Numbered from the stretch's first letter, positions 6,747 through 15,719 are shown. The stretch: 64,000 nucleotides of DNA from Bacteroidota bacterium (GCA_023450085.1 JAEXHI010000024.1:434001-498000), one strand, 5' to 3'. Program-made: numbers and translations. Notes: a model not told the origin generated them from the letters alone.

Positions 6747-8654
6747 TTATTTTTTATCGTCGTCTTTTACTTCTTCGTAATCAACATCAGTTACAGTATC
6801 ACCACCTTGTTGAGGCTCAGCTTGAGCTGCACCCTCTTGAGGTTGTCCTTCCTGACCTGCTTTGTACATTTCTTCAGAAGCAGCATTCCATGCATTTTGC
6901 AATTCAGCTTGTGCAGCATCGATCTCTGCAAAATTACGAGCAGCATGTGCATCTTTCAATTTCTTCAAACCATCTTCAATTGGAGCTTTTTTATCAGCAG
7001 ATAATTTATCGCCAAACTCTTTCAATTGTTTCTCGGTTGAGAAGATCAATGCATCAGCAGCGTTGATTTTATCTGCCTCTTCTTTAGCTTGTTTATCCGC
7101 TTCAGCATTAGCCTCAGCCTCTTGTTTCATTTTTTGGATTTCAGCATCAGTTAAGCCAGAAGAAGCTTCAATGCGGATTTTTTGCTCTTTACCAGTTGCT
7201 TTATCTTTTGCACTTACGTGTAAGATACCGTTAGCATCAATATCAAAAGCTACTTCAATTTGAGGTACGCCACGAGGTGCTGGTGGAATTCCATCTAACA
7301 TGAAACGACCAATCGTACGGTTTTGAGTTGCCATTGGGCGCTCACCTTGTAAAATGTGGATCTCAACAGAAGGTTGGTTATCAGCCGCAGTAGAGAAAGT
7401 TTCTGTTTTCTTAGTTGGAATGGTTGTATTAGCCTCAATTAATTTAGTCATTACACCACCCATGGTTTCAATACCTAATGATAATGGCGTAACATCTAAT
7501 AATAATACGTCTTTCACATCACCAGTTAATACACCACCTTGAATAGCAGCACCAATAGCTACCACCTCATCAGGGTTTACACCTTTAGAAGGCTCTTTAC
7601 CAAAGAAAGCTTTTACCGCATCCTGAATAGCAGGAATACGAGTTGAACCACCTACCAAGATAATCTCGTCAATATCACCTACTGATAAACCAGCATTTTT
7701 CAAAGCAGATTTACAAGGATCAATTGTGCGTTTAATCAAATCACCAGCTAACTGCTCAAATTTAGCACGGCTTAACGTACGTACTAAGTGTTTAGGACCG
7801 CTAGCATCAGCAGTGATATAAGGCAAGTTAATTTCAGTTGAAGTAGTGCTCGAAAGCTCAATTTTAGCTTTTTCAGCAGCTTCTTTTAAACGTTGCAACG
7901 CCATTGGATCTCTATGTAAGTCCATACCGTTCTCGTTTTTAAATTCTTCAGCCAACCACTCAATCAAAACATGGTCAAAGTCATCACCACCTAAGTGAGT
8001 ATCACCGTCAGTAGATTTTACTTCAAATACACCATCACCAAGCTCCAACACAGAAACGTCGTGAGTACCGCCACCGCAGTCAAACACTACAATTTTCATG
8101 TCTTTGTGAGCCTTATCTAAACCATAAGCCAAAGCCGCTGCAGTAGGTTCGTTAATGATACGTTTTACCTGCAAACCTGCAATTTCACCAGCTTCTTTAG
8201 TTGCCTGACGTTGTGCGTCATTAAAGTAAGCAGGTACGGTAATTACAGCTTCGGTTACTTCTTGACCTAAGAAATCTTCAGCGGTTTTTTTCATTTTCTG
8301 TAAAACCATTGCCGAAATTTCTTGCGGTGTATATTTTCTATCGTCAATCTCAACACGAGGCGTATTATTATCCCCTTTGATTACTTTATAAGGTACCCTT
8401 CCAACTTCTTTCTCAACTTCGTTAAAGCTGCTACCCATAAAGCGTTTGATAGAATAAATCGTTTTTGTTGGGTTTGTGATTGCCTGACGTTTTGCAGGCT
8501 CGCCTACTTTGCGCTCGCCGTTTTCCGTAAAAGCAACAATAGATGGCGTAGTACGTTTACCCTCACTGTTTGCAATAACCACAGGCTCATTACCCTCCAT
8601 TACAGCAACACAAGAGTTCGTAGTTCCTAAGTCTATACCAATTATTTTTCCCAT
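6747..8654 (-). CDS. dnaK: Chaperone DnaK (Hsp70)
   Basis: This is full-length Hsp70 (635 residues): N-terminal ATPase domain with IGIDLGTTNSCVAVMEG and the phosphate and adenosine motifs (FDCGGGTHDVSVLEL, VGGSTRIP), a linker with DVLLLDVTPLSLGIETMGG, a substrate-binding beta domain, a helical lid, and a C-terminal tail ending EEVKDDDKK like the EEVD-type tails of bacterial DnaK. It is an ATP-driven cytosolic folding chaperone working with DnaJ and GrpE, neither of which is adjacent. The gene appears monocistronic, with a terminator 20 bp downstream. The upstream region has inverted repeats but no CIRCE sequence that I can see. Confidence 0.98.
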   Translation of the reverse strand: MGKIIGIDLGTTNSCVAVMEGNEPVVIANSEGKRTTPSIVAFTENGERKVGEPAKRQAITNPTKTIYSIKRFMGSSFNEVEKEVGRVPYKVIKGDNNTPRVEIDDRKYTPQEISAMVLQKMKKTAEDFLGQEVTEAVITVPAYFNDAQRQATKEAGEIAGLQVKRIINEPTAAALAYGLDKAHKDMKIVVFDCGGGTHDVSVLELGDGVFEVKSTDGDTHLGGDDFDHVLIEWLAEEFKNENGMDLHRDPMALQRLKEAAEKAKIELSSTTSTEINLPYITADASGPKHLVRTLSRAKFEQLAGDLIKRTIDPCKSALKNAGLSVGDIDEIILVGGSTRIPAIQDAVKAFFGKEPSKGVNPDEVVAIGAAIQGGVLTGDVKDVLLLDVTPLSLGIETMGGVMTKLIEANTTIPTKKTETFSTAADNQPSVEIHILQGERPMATQNRTIGRFMLDGIPPAPRGVPQIEVAFDIDANGILHVSAKDKATGKEQKIRIEASSGLTDAEIQKMKQEAEANAEADKQAKEEADKINAADALIFSTEKQLKEFGDKLSADKKAPIEDGLKKLKDAHAARNFAEIDAAQAELQNAWNAASEEMYKAGQEGQPQEGAAQAEPQQGGDTVTDVDYEEVKDDDKK

Positions 8655-8704
8655 TTTAATATATATTTTCTTAATTATTTTTTCGTTCTATTTCTTATTA
8701 ACAA

Positions 8705-8745
8705 GCGATGTGCCAATAGAGTTTTGGCAGAATTTTGTCAAAAAA
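8705..8745 (-). promoter_or_regulatory. Candidate dnaK promoter/operator region
   Basis: On the minus strand TTGACA is followed after 17 bp by TATTGG, and the inverted repeat TGCCAA-N7-TTGGCA (8711-8729) overlaps it. The TTGGCAC element also has a weak resemblance to a -24 sigma-54 box. The exact promoter class cannot be settled from sequence alone. Confidence 0.35.
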
Positions 8746-8927
8746 AGCGGAAAAAATGTAAACAGACATCCAAAATCATGCTGACAGCTTGGCAGAAATT
8801 GAGGTAAAAGGCGGAAGGCTAAAAGGGCAGACTAGTAAAGCCTAAGATGATTTGGAAATGATTGGCAGTATTTCATCGCTACCCCACTCCTGCTGTCCGT
8901 TGCTATCTTTTTGTTTGACTCCAGTGC

Positions 8928-9002
8928 TGTCATCCCGAGGAACGAGGGATCTGTAAGTTAGAACAGCTTAGAAGTAGATTCTTCGCTACGCTCAGAATGA
9001 CA
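8928..9002. repeat. Intergenic repeat bounded by TGTCAT / ATGACA
   Basis: The gap 8655-9187 (533 bp) has no convincing gene. This 75-bp stretch starts TGTCATCCCGAGGAACGAG and ends with the inverse boundary CTCAGAATGACA. It resembles a repetitive extragenic element that I recall as common in Sphingobacteriaceae genomes. Only one copy is in this window. The rest of the gap is unremarkable except the dnaK upstream signals. Confidence 0.55.
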
Positions 9003-9187
9003 AACAACAAAACAAAAAGGATATCCACTGCCATCAGGTTTATAGTACAATGGCCTGTACAACAAAGCTTGGCATCTTCTTATCCTTTTAACTTCCTTTT
9101 GTTATCGTTCTTCAATGGTAAAGTCGAAGGCTTCGCTCTTTAAAAAGCCACGAGGTTTGAAAAAAATACAAATCACTATATTTAAGC

Positions 9188-9748
9188 ATGCTAAACCTAT
9201 TACTGCTACTCCTATCCTTCTGGTCATCGCCCACAACAAACATCAAAACAGAAAAGCTTACCGAAGCTTATGCTTTTTGTAAGAAAAATAAATTAGACAC
9301 TACCCTTTGTATCATGGTAGATATGAGTATTCCTTCTGGGAAAAACAGGTTATTTGTTTACGATTTCAAACAAAAGAAAACCATCATCGCTGGATTATGT
9401 GCACATGGAGTTGGAGGAGGAAGCACCGCGGCCAAGCCAGTTTTCAGTAATACCATAGGGAGCAACTGTACTTCGTTAGGCAAATACAAAGTTAAAAATA
9501 GGTCATATAGTAACTGGGGCATCAATATCCATTATAAAATGTACGGACTGGAAAAGACAAATAGCAATGCATTCAAGAGAATTATTGTACTACATTCCTA
9601 CACGCCTGTTCCCAACTATGAGATTTATCCGCAAGCCCTATTTGGCCAAAGTGCTGGCTGTCCTGTTATTGCCGATGATCAGATGACGCAAATAGATCGC
9701 TTACTGATCAAAAAGAAAAAACCTGTGTTATTGTGGATTTATAATTAA
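9188..9748 (+). CDS. Secreted murein L,D-transpeptidase-like protein (YkuD_2 type)
   Basis: The 186-residue product has an N-terminal hydrophobic signal segment (1-15) and a C-terminal catalytic signature with His136 (VLHSYTP) and Cys158 in FGQSAGCPVI, the His...SxGCP pattern of L,D-transpeptidases. The domain fits the murein L,D-transpeptidase family that cross-links or modifies peptidoglycan in the periplasm. A conserved CAHGVGGGS segment lies at about 71-79. It stands alone: dnaK is divergent upstream and the methyltransferase is convergent downstream. Confidence 0.82.
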   Translation: MLNLLLLLLSFWSSPTTNIKTEKLTEAYAFCKKNKLDTTLCIMVDMSIPSGKNRLFVYDFKQKKTIIAGLCAHGVGGGSTAAKPVFSNTIGSNCTSLGKYKVKNRSYSNWGINIHYKMYGLEKTNSNAFKRIIVLHSYTPVPNYEIYPQALFGQSAGCPVIADDQMTQIDRLLIKKKKPVLLWIYN

Positions 9749-9826
9749 AATGTTTTAACCAAAATCGTCGGCGAGGACGCCGCCGAAGCACTTAAAATTG
9801 AGTTCCTCGACAACATTACAAACGCG

Positions 9827-11026
9827 TTAAAACTCAAATAACCGCTCCAAATGATGATAACCAATACCAAAATAAGCCTTGGTATCTTTAATTTTTTGTA
9901 GAATCTCGTCCTTGCTCTTTAATCCCTGCTCCTTATTCCTTGTTCCTTGCTCCTTACTCCTAATCCCTACCACCAACACATTCTTCGGGGTATGCACATC
10001 CGACACAAATTCAAACACCTTCGTTTTATAGCCAAAATATTCCAAAATCAAAGCACGCAATCCATCAGTCACCATTTCTGCCTGGCGCTCCAAAAATATC
10101 CCATGCTTGGTCAAGAAATTTAGTTCGTTCTGCGCTTTACCTTTCTCTATTTCCCTACGAATCTGCTTATGGCAACACGGGGCCACCACAATTAAATCGG
10201 CATCAGCTTTAATACCTTTATAAATGGCGTCGTCTGTAGCAGTATCGCAGGCATGTAAAGCAATTAAAAGGTCTATTGCTTTGGCATTATAACTTTCAAT
10301 TGTTCCTTCTACAAAAGAAAGCTGTTCAAATTTTGCATTAACTGCAATTTTATTGCACAAATCCACCAAATCCTTTCTAAACTCCACCCCAACCACATTG
10401 GCCTTTTGTTGATGGTTAAGCAAATAATCATACAGTGCAAAAGTAAGGTAGCCTTTCCCAGACCCCATATCCACCACATTTTTAATCGTGCCCTCAGGAA
10501 GCTCCCTAATCAACGAGCTTAAAATTTCAATGTATTGGTTAATTTGCTTGTACTTATCCTGCGCATTTTTAAATACTGTTCCTTGCTCATCAGTAAGCCC
10601 CAGTTCATGAAGGTAAAGATTATCTTTTGCTAAAATCAACCGCTTCTTTTCTTTATTATGAGCTAAGTCGGCTTCCTTTTTCTCTTCCAGTTGCTTAGTT
10701 CTTAATCGAAAGCCTCCTTTAGCACTTCTCTCCAAAATCATTTCTTGATAGGTAGAAAATAAAGTCGCTACATGAAAATCATGATTTAAAAATCCCTCAA
10801 CAAGTGACATCCCTTCTTCAATTTCAAAGTTTTTGAAAATGTCTCGTGTTTTGTAGCGATAATTGAAAGCCAGTTGTTGCTTGTTCTTAATCAATACAGG
10901 CTTAACGTACAATTGTTTCAAACCTTCTTCAGTGCCTTTATAATTACCCAAAGCCAACTTTACAAAAGCCGATTCTGTGATCACTTTTTTGATTTCATTT
11001 ACAAAGGTTGTTGCGTGCTGATCCAT
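9827..11026 (-). CDS. SAM-dependent methyltransferase (Methyltransf_32 type)
   Basis: The 399-residue cytosolic protein has a Rossmann methyltransferase domain. The SAM motif is DMGSGKGYLTFALYDYL; downstream lie VGVEFRKDLVDLCNK (acidic ribose-binding strand), LLIALHACDTATDDAI, and APCCHKQ, which matches the PCCH signature of this family. The substrate is not known; some relatives are annotated as RNA or protein methyltransferases. Near the C terminus, RSKEQGTRNKEQGLKSK is a low-complexity insertion encoded by a short repeat (9921-9967). Convergent with the L,D-transpeptidase gene. Confidence 0.82.
   Translation of the reverse strand: MDQHATTFVNEIKKVITESAFVKLALGNYKGTEEGLKQLYVKPVLIKNKQQLAFNYRYKTRDIFKNFEIEEGMSLVEGFLNHDFHVATLFSTYQEMILERSAKGGFRLRTKQLEEKKEADLAHNKEKKRLILAKDNLYLHELGLTDEQGTVFKNAQDKYKQINQYIEILSSLIRELPEGTIKNVVDMGSGKGYLTFALYDYLLNHQQKANVVGVEFRKDLVDLCNKIAVNAKFEQLSFVEGTIESYNAKAIDLLIALHACDTATDDAIYKGIKADADLIVVAPCCHKQIRREIEKGKAQNELNFLTKHGIFLERQAEMVTDGLRALILEYFGYKTKVFEFVSDVHTPKNVLVVGIRSKEQGTRNKEQGLKSKDEILQKIKDTKAYFGIGYHHLERLFEF
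9921..9967. repeat. Simple word-like repeat inside the methyltransferase gene
   Basis: The plus strand carries four imperfect repeats of the type TCCTTATTCC / TCCTTGCTCC. On the coding strand they yield KEQGTRNKEQG. It looks like an intergenic-type repeat kept in frame inside a coding region. Confidence 0.6.
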
Positions 11027-11115
11027 CTTGATTATTAATGAAGTGCAAAAATACGATTATGCGAATAATAAATCGTCATGGGATGGTAGTCATAGCACCC
11101 ACTTTGATTACCGTC

Positions 11116-11236
11116 ATTGCCAGCTCGACTGGCAATCGTAATACACAATACAATATTAAAGCCTCTCTAAACCTTCCAAAGATTAGAACAGGCACTATAA
11201 AACCTCTCTCTAACTCTCTCCTTGAGAAGGAGAGAG
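11116..11236. repeat. Two hairpin-forming intergenic repeats
   Basis: The gap 11027-11484 (458 bp) holds no convincing gene. It contains ATTGCCAG-CTCGA-CTGGCAAT (11116-11136) and CTCTCTCCTT-GAG-AAGGAGAGAG (11214-11236). The small ORF over them is repeat-derived. Both resemble short palindromic repeats frequent in Bacteroidota intergenic DNA. Confidence 0.55.
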
Positions 11237-11484
11237 AATAGGTAGTGCTTTATTTTGTTACACGCTGCAAGTATTAATGTTATAACCTTTCCTATTCACT
11301 TTTCTCTACCTTTTTTAAGTACAACCTAAACGCAGTGAGCTCCTTTATACCAAAATGCAGTACCCACCTATCAATAGATCCCTATTATTTCGGGAGAGAG
11401 GCTCTTTACTTCTTTTAAAATCACCCCTAATTAAACACAGTACCTCTAGCTTCCTTATATTTGACAAGAATTAATTAAACCGAT

Positions 11485-12180
11485 ATGAATATCATTCTAG
11501 CCTCTACCTCTACCCTATTTGGCGAGACCTATTTGGCCTATCTTAAATCTGAACTAATTGACCTATACAAAGGGGTAAACGAAATCATTTTTATTCCTTT
11601 TGCTCGTCCAGGTGGAATTTCTCATGATGATTATACAGCGAAAGCCGCTGGTTTCTTCTCGGAATTAGGAATCAAGGTCAAAGGCCTCCATGAATTTGAA
11701 GACAAAGAAGCAGCCATCGAAAAAGCACAAGGTTTTTTTACGGGTGGTGGCAATACCTTTCTACTGGTTAAAACACTGCACGAACTTAACTTGATGGGCA
11801 CTTTAAAAACAAACGTAGAAAAAGGAAAGCCATATTTGGGATGTAGCGCAGGAACGAACATTGGAGGTTTAAATATGAAAACCACTAACGACATGCCCAT
11901 TGTTTATCCTTCAAGTTTTGACTGCATGGGTTTGGTTCCTTTCAACATCAACCCACACTACCTTGACCCTCAACCAGAATTAAAGCACAACGGAGAAACC
12001 AGAGAAACTAGGATATTAGAATTTCTAACCCAAAACAACATTAAAGTAGTTGGTTTAAGAGAAGGAAATTGGATCAGAAGAATTAACGATCACATTACCG
12101 TAGAAGGCAGCCTTCAAACTAGAATATTCGAACAAGGCAAAACTCCTTACGAAATAGAATCTGGAAGTGTTTTAAGTTAA
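11485..12180 (+). CDS. pepE: Dipeptidase E (alpha-aspartyl dipeptidase, family S51)
   Basis: The 231-residue length matches PepE. The nucleophile elbow GCSAGTN (Ser121), Asp136 in NDMPIV and His158 in NPHYLDP correspond to the Ser-Asp-His triad of the E. coli enzyme, and FTGGGNTFLL is the family glycine-rich motif. It cuts N-terminal aspartyl dipeptides in the cytosol. The GNAT gene starts 13 bp downstream on the same strand, so the pair is probably cotranscribed. Confidence 0.92.
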   Translation: MNIILASTSTLFGETYLAYLKSELIDLYKGVNEIIFIPFARPGGISHDDYTAKAAGFFSELGIKVKGLHEFEDKEAAIEKAQGFFTGGGNTFLLVKTLHELNLMGTLKTNVEKGKPYLGCSAGTNIGGLNMKTTNDMPIVYPSSFDCMGLVPFNINPHYLDPQPELKHNGETRETRILEFLTQNNIKVVGLREGNWIRRINDHITVEGSLQTRIFEQGKTPYEIESGSVLS

Positions 12181-12192
12181 ATATAGTCCAAT

Positions 12193-12756
12193 ATGTTAGT
12201 TAGAAAAGCAAAACGTGAAGAATCCAACATCATCGCAAACTATATTTTCTTAGCGATGGAGGAAATCGCCTATCAATTTATCGGCGAAAGATCTGCAGAA
12301 AAGGCTTTACAATTTCTCAACAGCTTAATTGAAGAAACGAACAATCAATACTCCTACGAGAACTGTTGGTTGGTTGAAGCTGAAAACGAAATTGTAGCAG
12401 CGGCATTGGTATACGATGGCACCAAATTGCACGAGCTAAGAGAGCCAGTAGCCCTAAAAGTAAAAGCCATGTTTAATAGGTCGTTTAATCCGGAAGACGA
12501 AACTCAAGCTGGAGAATATTATATTGATTGTGTCGGGGTAAATCCAAATCAGCAAGGCAAGGGTATTGGATCAAAAATATTTCAATTTCTAATTGATGAA
12601 TACGTTTACAAAAGAAATGAAACGCTTGGTTTGTTAGTAGATCAGGAAAACCCCAACGCCAAAAGATTGTATTTAAAATTAGGCTTTGAAGTTATTGGCG
12701 AGAAAAGCTTAGTAGGCAAAAAACTCGAACACCTACAGTTCAAAAAGAAGAACTAA
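12193..12756 (+). CDS. GNAT family N-acetyltransferase
   Basis: The 187-residue protein has the acetyl-CoA binding pattern of GNAT enzymes: YIDCVGVNPNQQGKGIGSKIF (motif A, with QGKGIG) and a later motif B region around NPNAKRLYLKLGFEV. The acceptor is unknown. It lies directly behind pepE, but no shared pathway is evident from sequence. Confidence 0.85.
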   Translation: MLVRKAKREESNIIANYIFLAMEEIAYQFIGERSAEKALQFLNSLIEETNNQYSYENCWLVEAENEIVAAALVYDGTKLHELREPVALKVKAMFNRSFNPEDETQAGEYYIDCVGVNPNQQGKGIGSKIFQFLIDEYVYKRNETLGLLVDQENPNAKRLYLKLGFEVIGEKSLVGKKLEHLQFKKKN

Positions 12757-12856
12757 CTCCTCCTAGTTAGTGTGGATATGGGATCTCTGCTTTAGCTTTG
12801 TTTTTAGGGAACCTCGAAGAGGTCAAATCATTATAAAAAACGATCGTATAGGTGTT

Positions 12857-13080
12857 CGACTCCTACAGAGTCGTATGTCTAGCCTATGCTTATTATAAAG
12901 ATTGAAATCCTTCGGATTTTGAAAAGCAAAAAACACTATGATAGCGTAGTTTGTTTGCAGCCCCCTAAGAGGTAAAACCGAGCATAACGATTAGCATTGG
13001 TTCGACTCTTACAGCGTCGCTTATCCAAACTATGGCGCTCTTTTTCGTCTTTGCGAGAAGGAACGACGAAGCAATCTCAT
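12857..13080. repeat. Repeat-derived intergenic segment with hairpins
   Basis: The gap 12757-13270 (514 bp) contains CGACTC-CTACA-GAGTCG (12857-12873), a related CGAC-N9-GTCG unit (13003-13019), and a TTTGCGAGAAGGAACGACGA stretch near 13050 resembling common Bacteroidota extragenic repeats. The GTTCGACTCC words look like a tRNA T-arm, but no cloverleaf forms around them. The 89-codon ORF here is not supported. Confidence 0.5.
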
Positions 13081-13270
13081 TATCGACCATGTAAAGGCCC
13101 GATCATTAACCGAACGCTAGTGCTAAATATCAAATCCCTTCTCATTTACTCCCTTAAATCACGCCAAATAAACACAGTAAAATTAGCTTCGTTATATCGT
13201 TATATTTGGCAAGAATTGTTAATTATTAAAAAGCACATCTCTTTGTTAAATCACTTTTATTGTTGAAATA

Positions 13271-14926
13271 ATGATATATACCCTAATAGGATTATTAATT
13301 TTTTTCTGTTTAATCTGTCTTTCTGTTTTTAATCAACAAAAGAGAAAAAACAAACTCGCCTCGACAATCAAAGAGAATTGGGCTAAAGTAAAAACGGATA
13401 ACATCAATATCAGCAAATTAGAATGGTATGCGCCCTCAAATAGCAAAAAATTTCATGAAATTGGAGTCCAGACCATAACAGACATTGACTTTTATCCCCT
13501 TTTTGCGTTTATCAACAGAACAGTCAGCAAAGTTGGAGAACAATTTTTACATAATAAACTTAAAACACCAACCAACTGCAAAGAAGAACTTAGCAAGCTA
13601 GACGAACAAATTACTTTTTTTGAAGAAAATTCTAAAAAAAGAGAAGAGGCACAAATTGAACTATCAAAGTTGAGCAGTGATGATGCCTATCATATAGCGA
13701 TATTATTGAATAAAAAACTTATCCATCAACCAAATTGGTTCAAATGGCTTTACGTAGATGTTATCTTGCTTATCGTTTCAGCCATAGCTTCAATTAAATA
13801 TCCATATTTCTTGCTATTAACCATACTAATAGCTGCTTTTAACATCATCTATCTCAACTATTGGAACAAAAGATATATCCTATCTCTTACGAAAGCATTA
13901 ACACAATTAAACTTATTGATTAATGTATCTAAAAAACTAAGCAAACAGCAGCTTCCATTCAAAAATGAGGCTGTATTAACAGGAGTCGATATTTTTGCAA
14001 AGTTCCAGAGAAAAATCAGAATATTATTTATCAACGTTAATCCACGCTCGCCAGAAGATATCAGTCAAGCCTTGATCTATCTTTTCGAATTATTCAAATC
14101 TTTATTTCTAATTGACATTTTCACGGTTTTTAGCCTAGCTAATGCTATAGAGAATAATCAATCGCATATTTCTTCACTTTTTGAATACGTTGGAAGTATC
14201 GACTCTGCACTATCCATAGCATCATTAAGAAGTTCAGCAATTAATACCTGCAAACCTATCTTTACTACAGAAGGAAAAAGTATTTCTGTTAAGGGAATAA
14301 TCCACCCCTTAATTGAAAACTGCATACCAAATGACATTCATCTACACAATAAGGGATTACTTTTAACAGGCTCGAACATGTCGGGAAAAACTACATTCCT
14401 ACGTACATTATCCATTAACTCACTACTTGCTCAAACCATTTATACATGTTTTGCCGACGAGTACAAAGCGCCATTCTTAAAATTATTTACCTCAATAAGA
14501 ATCGAGGATGATCTATTCCAAAGAAAAAGCTATTTCTTAGAAGAGGTAACCATTATGGGGAAATTAATAGAAGAAGCTGACAAGAATACATCAAATCTAT
14601 TTATCATGGATGAGGTCTTCAAAGGTACAAATACAATAGAAAGGATAGCCGCGGCCAAATCAGTTTTGTCTTATCTAAATAAAAAGAACCTTGTATTTGT
14701 AGCAACGCACGATGTAGAATTGCTAGAAATGCTTTCTCAAGAATATGACTTATATCATTTTACAGAGACGGTAGAAGAAGGCAATCTTATATTTGACCAC
14801 AAATTAAAAAAAGGCGAGCTAAAAACTAAAAATGCTATAAAAATACTTGAAATCTCAAATTATCCAGCTGAGATTATCAACGAAGCTATACAAATCAGTC
14901 AAAATATATCTACATATAAACCATGA
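13271..14926 (+). CDS. Membrane-associated MutS-like ATPase
   Basis: The 551-residue protein has a MutS-type ATPase at its C terminus: Walker A LLTGSNMSGKTTFLR (about 365-380), an EDDLFQRKSYFLEEV segment, Walker B LFIMDEVFKGT (about 443-453) and the HDVELLEML His switch. It lacks the N-terminal mismatch-recognition domain of MutS. There is a membrane segment at 3-20 and a helical hairpin of two more at about 160-200. Bacteroidota carry such truncated MutS paralogues; function is unknown and mismatch repair should not be assumed. The start is set by the hydrophobic N terminus. It stands alone before the convergent rplQ. Confidence 0.85.
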   Translation: MIYTLIGLLIFFCLICLSVFNQQKRKNKLASTIKENWAKVKTDNINISKLEWYAPSNSKKFHEIGVQTITDIDFYPLFAFINRTVSKVGEQFLHNKLKTPTNCKEELSKLDEQITFFEENSKKREEAQIELSKLSSDDAYHIAILLNKKLIHQPNWFKWLYVDVILLIVSAIASIKYPYFLLLTILIAAFNIIYLNYWNKRYILSLTKALTQLNLLINVSKKLSKQQLPFKNEAVLTGVDIFAKFQRKIRILFINVNPRSPEDISQALIYLFELFKSLFLIDIFTVFSLANAIENNQSHISSLFEYVGSIDSALSIASLRSSAINTCKPIFTTEGKSISVKGIIHPLIENCIPNDIHLHNKGLLLTGSNMSGKTTFLRTLSINSLLAQTIYTCFADEYKAPFLKLFTSIRIEDDLFQRKSYFLEEVTIMGKLIEEADKNTSNLFIMDEVFKGTNTIERIAAAKSVLSYLNKKNLVFVATHDVELLEMLSQEYDLYHFTETVEEGNLIFDHKLKKGELKTKNAIKILEISNYPAEIINEAIQISQNISTYKP

Positions 14927-14967
14927 TTTTCTCTTAATCGAAGGTTTAAAAAATGTTAAGAAACAAA

Positions 14968-14995
14968 AAACCCTTTAGGAAATCCTAAAGGGTTT
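14968..14995. terminator. Bidirectional terminator between the MutS-like gene and rplQ
   Basis: A 13-bp stem (14968-14980 with 14983-14995) has A/T runs on both sides. It ends the rpoA-rplQ end of the ribosomal operon on the minus strand and could also stop the convergent MutS-like gene. Confidence 0.88.
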
Positions 14996-15016
14996 AAGCA
15001 TAATAAGTTAGTTAGA

Positions 15017-15586
15017 TTACGCTTTTTGCTCTTCTGCATCATCAGCAGCTGGTGCTTCAGGAGCAGCTTCTTCTGCCGCAGGGGCTTCAGCAACTTCTTC
15101 CTTAACTTCAGCAACTGGAGCTGCTTCTTCTTTAACTTCTGCAGCAGGAGCATCAGCTTTTTTAGCTTTTGTTCTTCCTCTACGAGTAGTTTTCTTCTCA
15201 GCAGCAGCTGTGTCTTTTCCGTATACTTCGTTGTAATCTACCAATTCGATTAGCGCCATCTCAGCGTTATCACCTAAACGGTTGTTTAACTTGATGATAC
15301 GAGTATAACCACCTGGACGGTTAGCAACTTTAGCTGCAACGTCACGGAACAACTCTGTTACTACTTCTTTGTCTTTCAAGTAAGCAAATACTGTACGACG
15401 TGAGTGAGTAGTATCGTTTTTAGATTTAGTGATGATTGGCTCTACATAAACACGTAAAGCTTTAGCTTTAGCTAATGTAGTAGTGATTCTCTTGTGAGTG
15501 ATCAAAGAAGAAGCCATATTAGCCAACATCGCTTTTCTGTGCGAAGTAGTTCTTCCTAAGTGATTGTGTTTTTTACCGTGTCTCAT
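15017..15586 (-). CDS. rplQ: 50S ribosomal protein L17 with long acidic/Ala tail
   Basis: Residues 1-125 are L17: MRHGKKHNHLGRTTSHRKAM start and the GGYTRIIKLNNRLGDNAEMALIEL core. The remaining ~64 residues are a Lys/Arg stretch (KKTTRRGRTKAKK) followed by repeated APAAEVKEEA-like units, far beyond the ~120-130 residues usual in other phyla. It is the last gene of the ribosomal cluster, just behind rpoA as in most bacteria, and it ends at the terminator at 14968. The tail has no known function. Confidence 0.97.
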   Translation of the reverse strand: MRHGKKHNHLGRTTSHRKAMLANMASSLITHKRITTTLAKAKALRVYVEPIITKSKNDTTHSRRTVFAYLKDKEVVTELFRDVAAKVANRPGGYTRIIKLNNRLGDNAEMALIELVDYNEVYGKDTAAAEKKTTRRGRTKAKKADAPAAEVKEEAAPVAEVKEEVAEAPAAEEAAPEAPAADDAEEQKA

Positions 15587-15674
15587 TTTTTTGTTTATAA
15601 AGTGTGTACCGTCTCTTTGAACTTAATCTGAGGGAATTACACACAGTGAATTAATTTTAATTCTTTAAGTAATA

Positions 15675-15716
15675 GTTATAAGTGCTACGTAATACGTAGA
15701 ACTTAAAACCTATAAC
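15675..15716. repeat. Nested inverted repeat in the rpoA-rplQ gap
   Basis: Outer arms GTTATA/TATAAC (15675-15680, 15711-15716) enclose CTACGTA-A-TACGTAG (15685-15699). It lies in the 133-bp spacer. It belongs to the same style of short AT-rich inverted repeats as those at 23633, 51871 and 54066. Confidence 0.6.
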
Positions 15717-15719
15717 TTT

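Noticed and set aside
6713..7263. Three plus-strand ORFs over dnaK
   Set aside because: They lie inside the certain dnaK gene and have no recognisable domain; they are shadows of its codon bias.
8780..8806. Sigma-54-like box CTGACAGCTTGGCAGAAATTG
   Set aside because: The spacing between the GG and the second conserved element is too short, and it points away from dnaK.
11038..11241. 67-codon plus-strand ORF
   Set aside because: It is built over the two hairpin repeats and a CT-rich palindrome; the protein is low in sense and has no homology that I recognise.
12850..13020. Possible tRNA (GTTCGACTCC, T-arm-like words)
   Set aside because: No acceptor stem, anticodon arm or D-arm can be arranged around either copy.
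12997..13266. 89-codon plus-strand ORF before the MutS-like gene
   Set aside because: It is formed over repeat-derived DNA; composition unlike neighbouring genes, no motif.
14956..15153. Minus-strand 65-codon ORF rich in Leu/Lys
   Set aside because: It is an alternative frame of the rplQ tail repeats and crosses the terminator.
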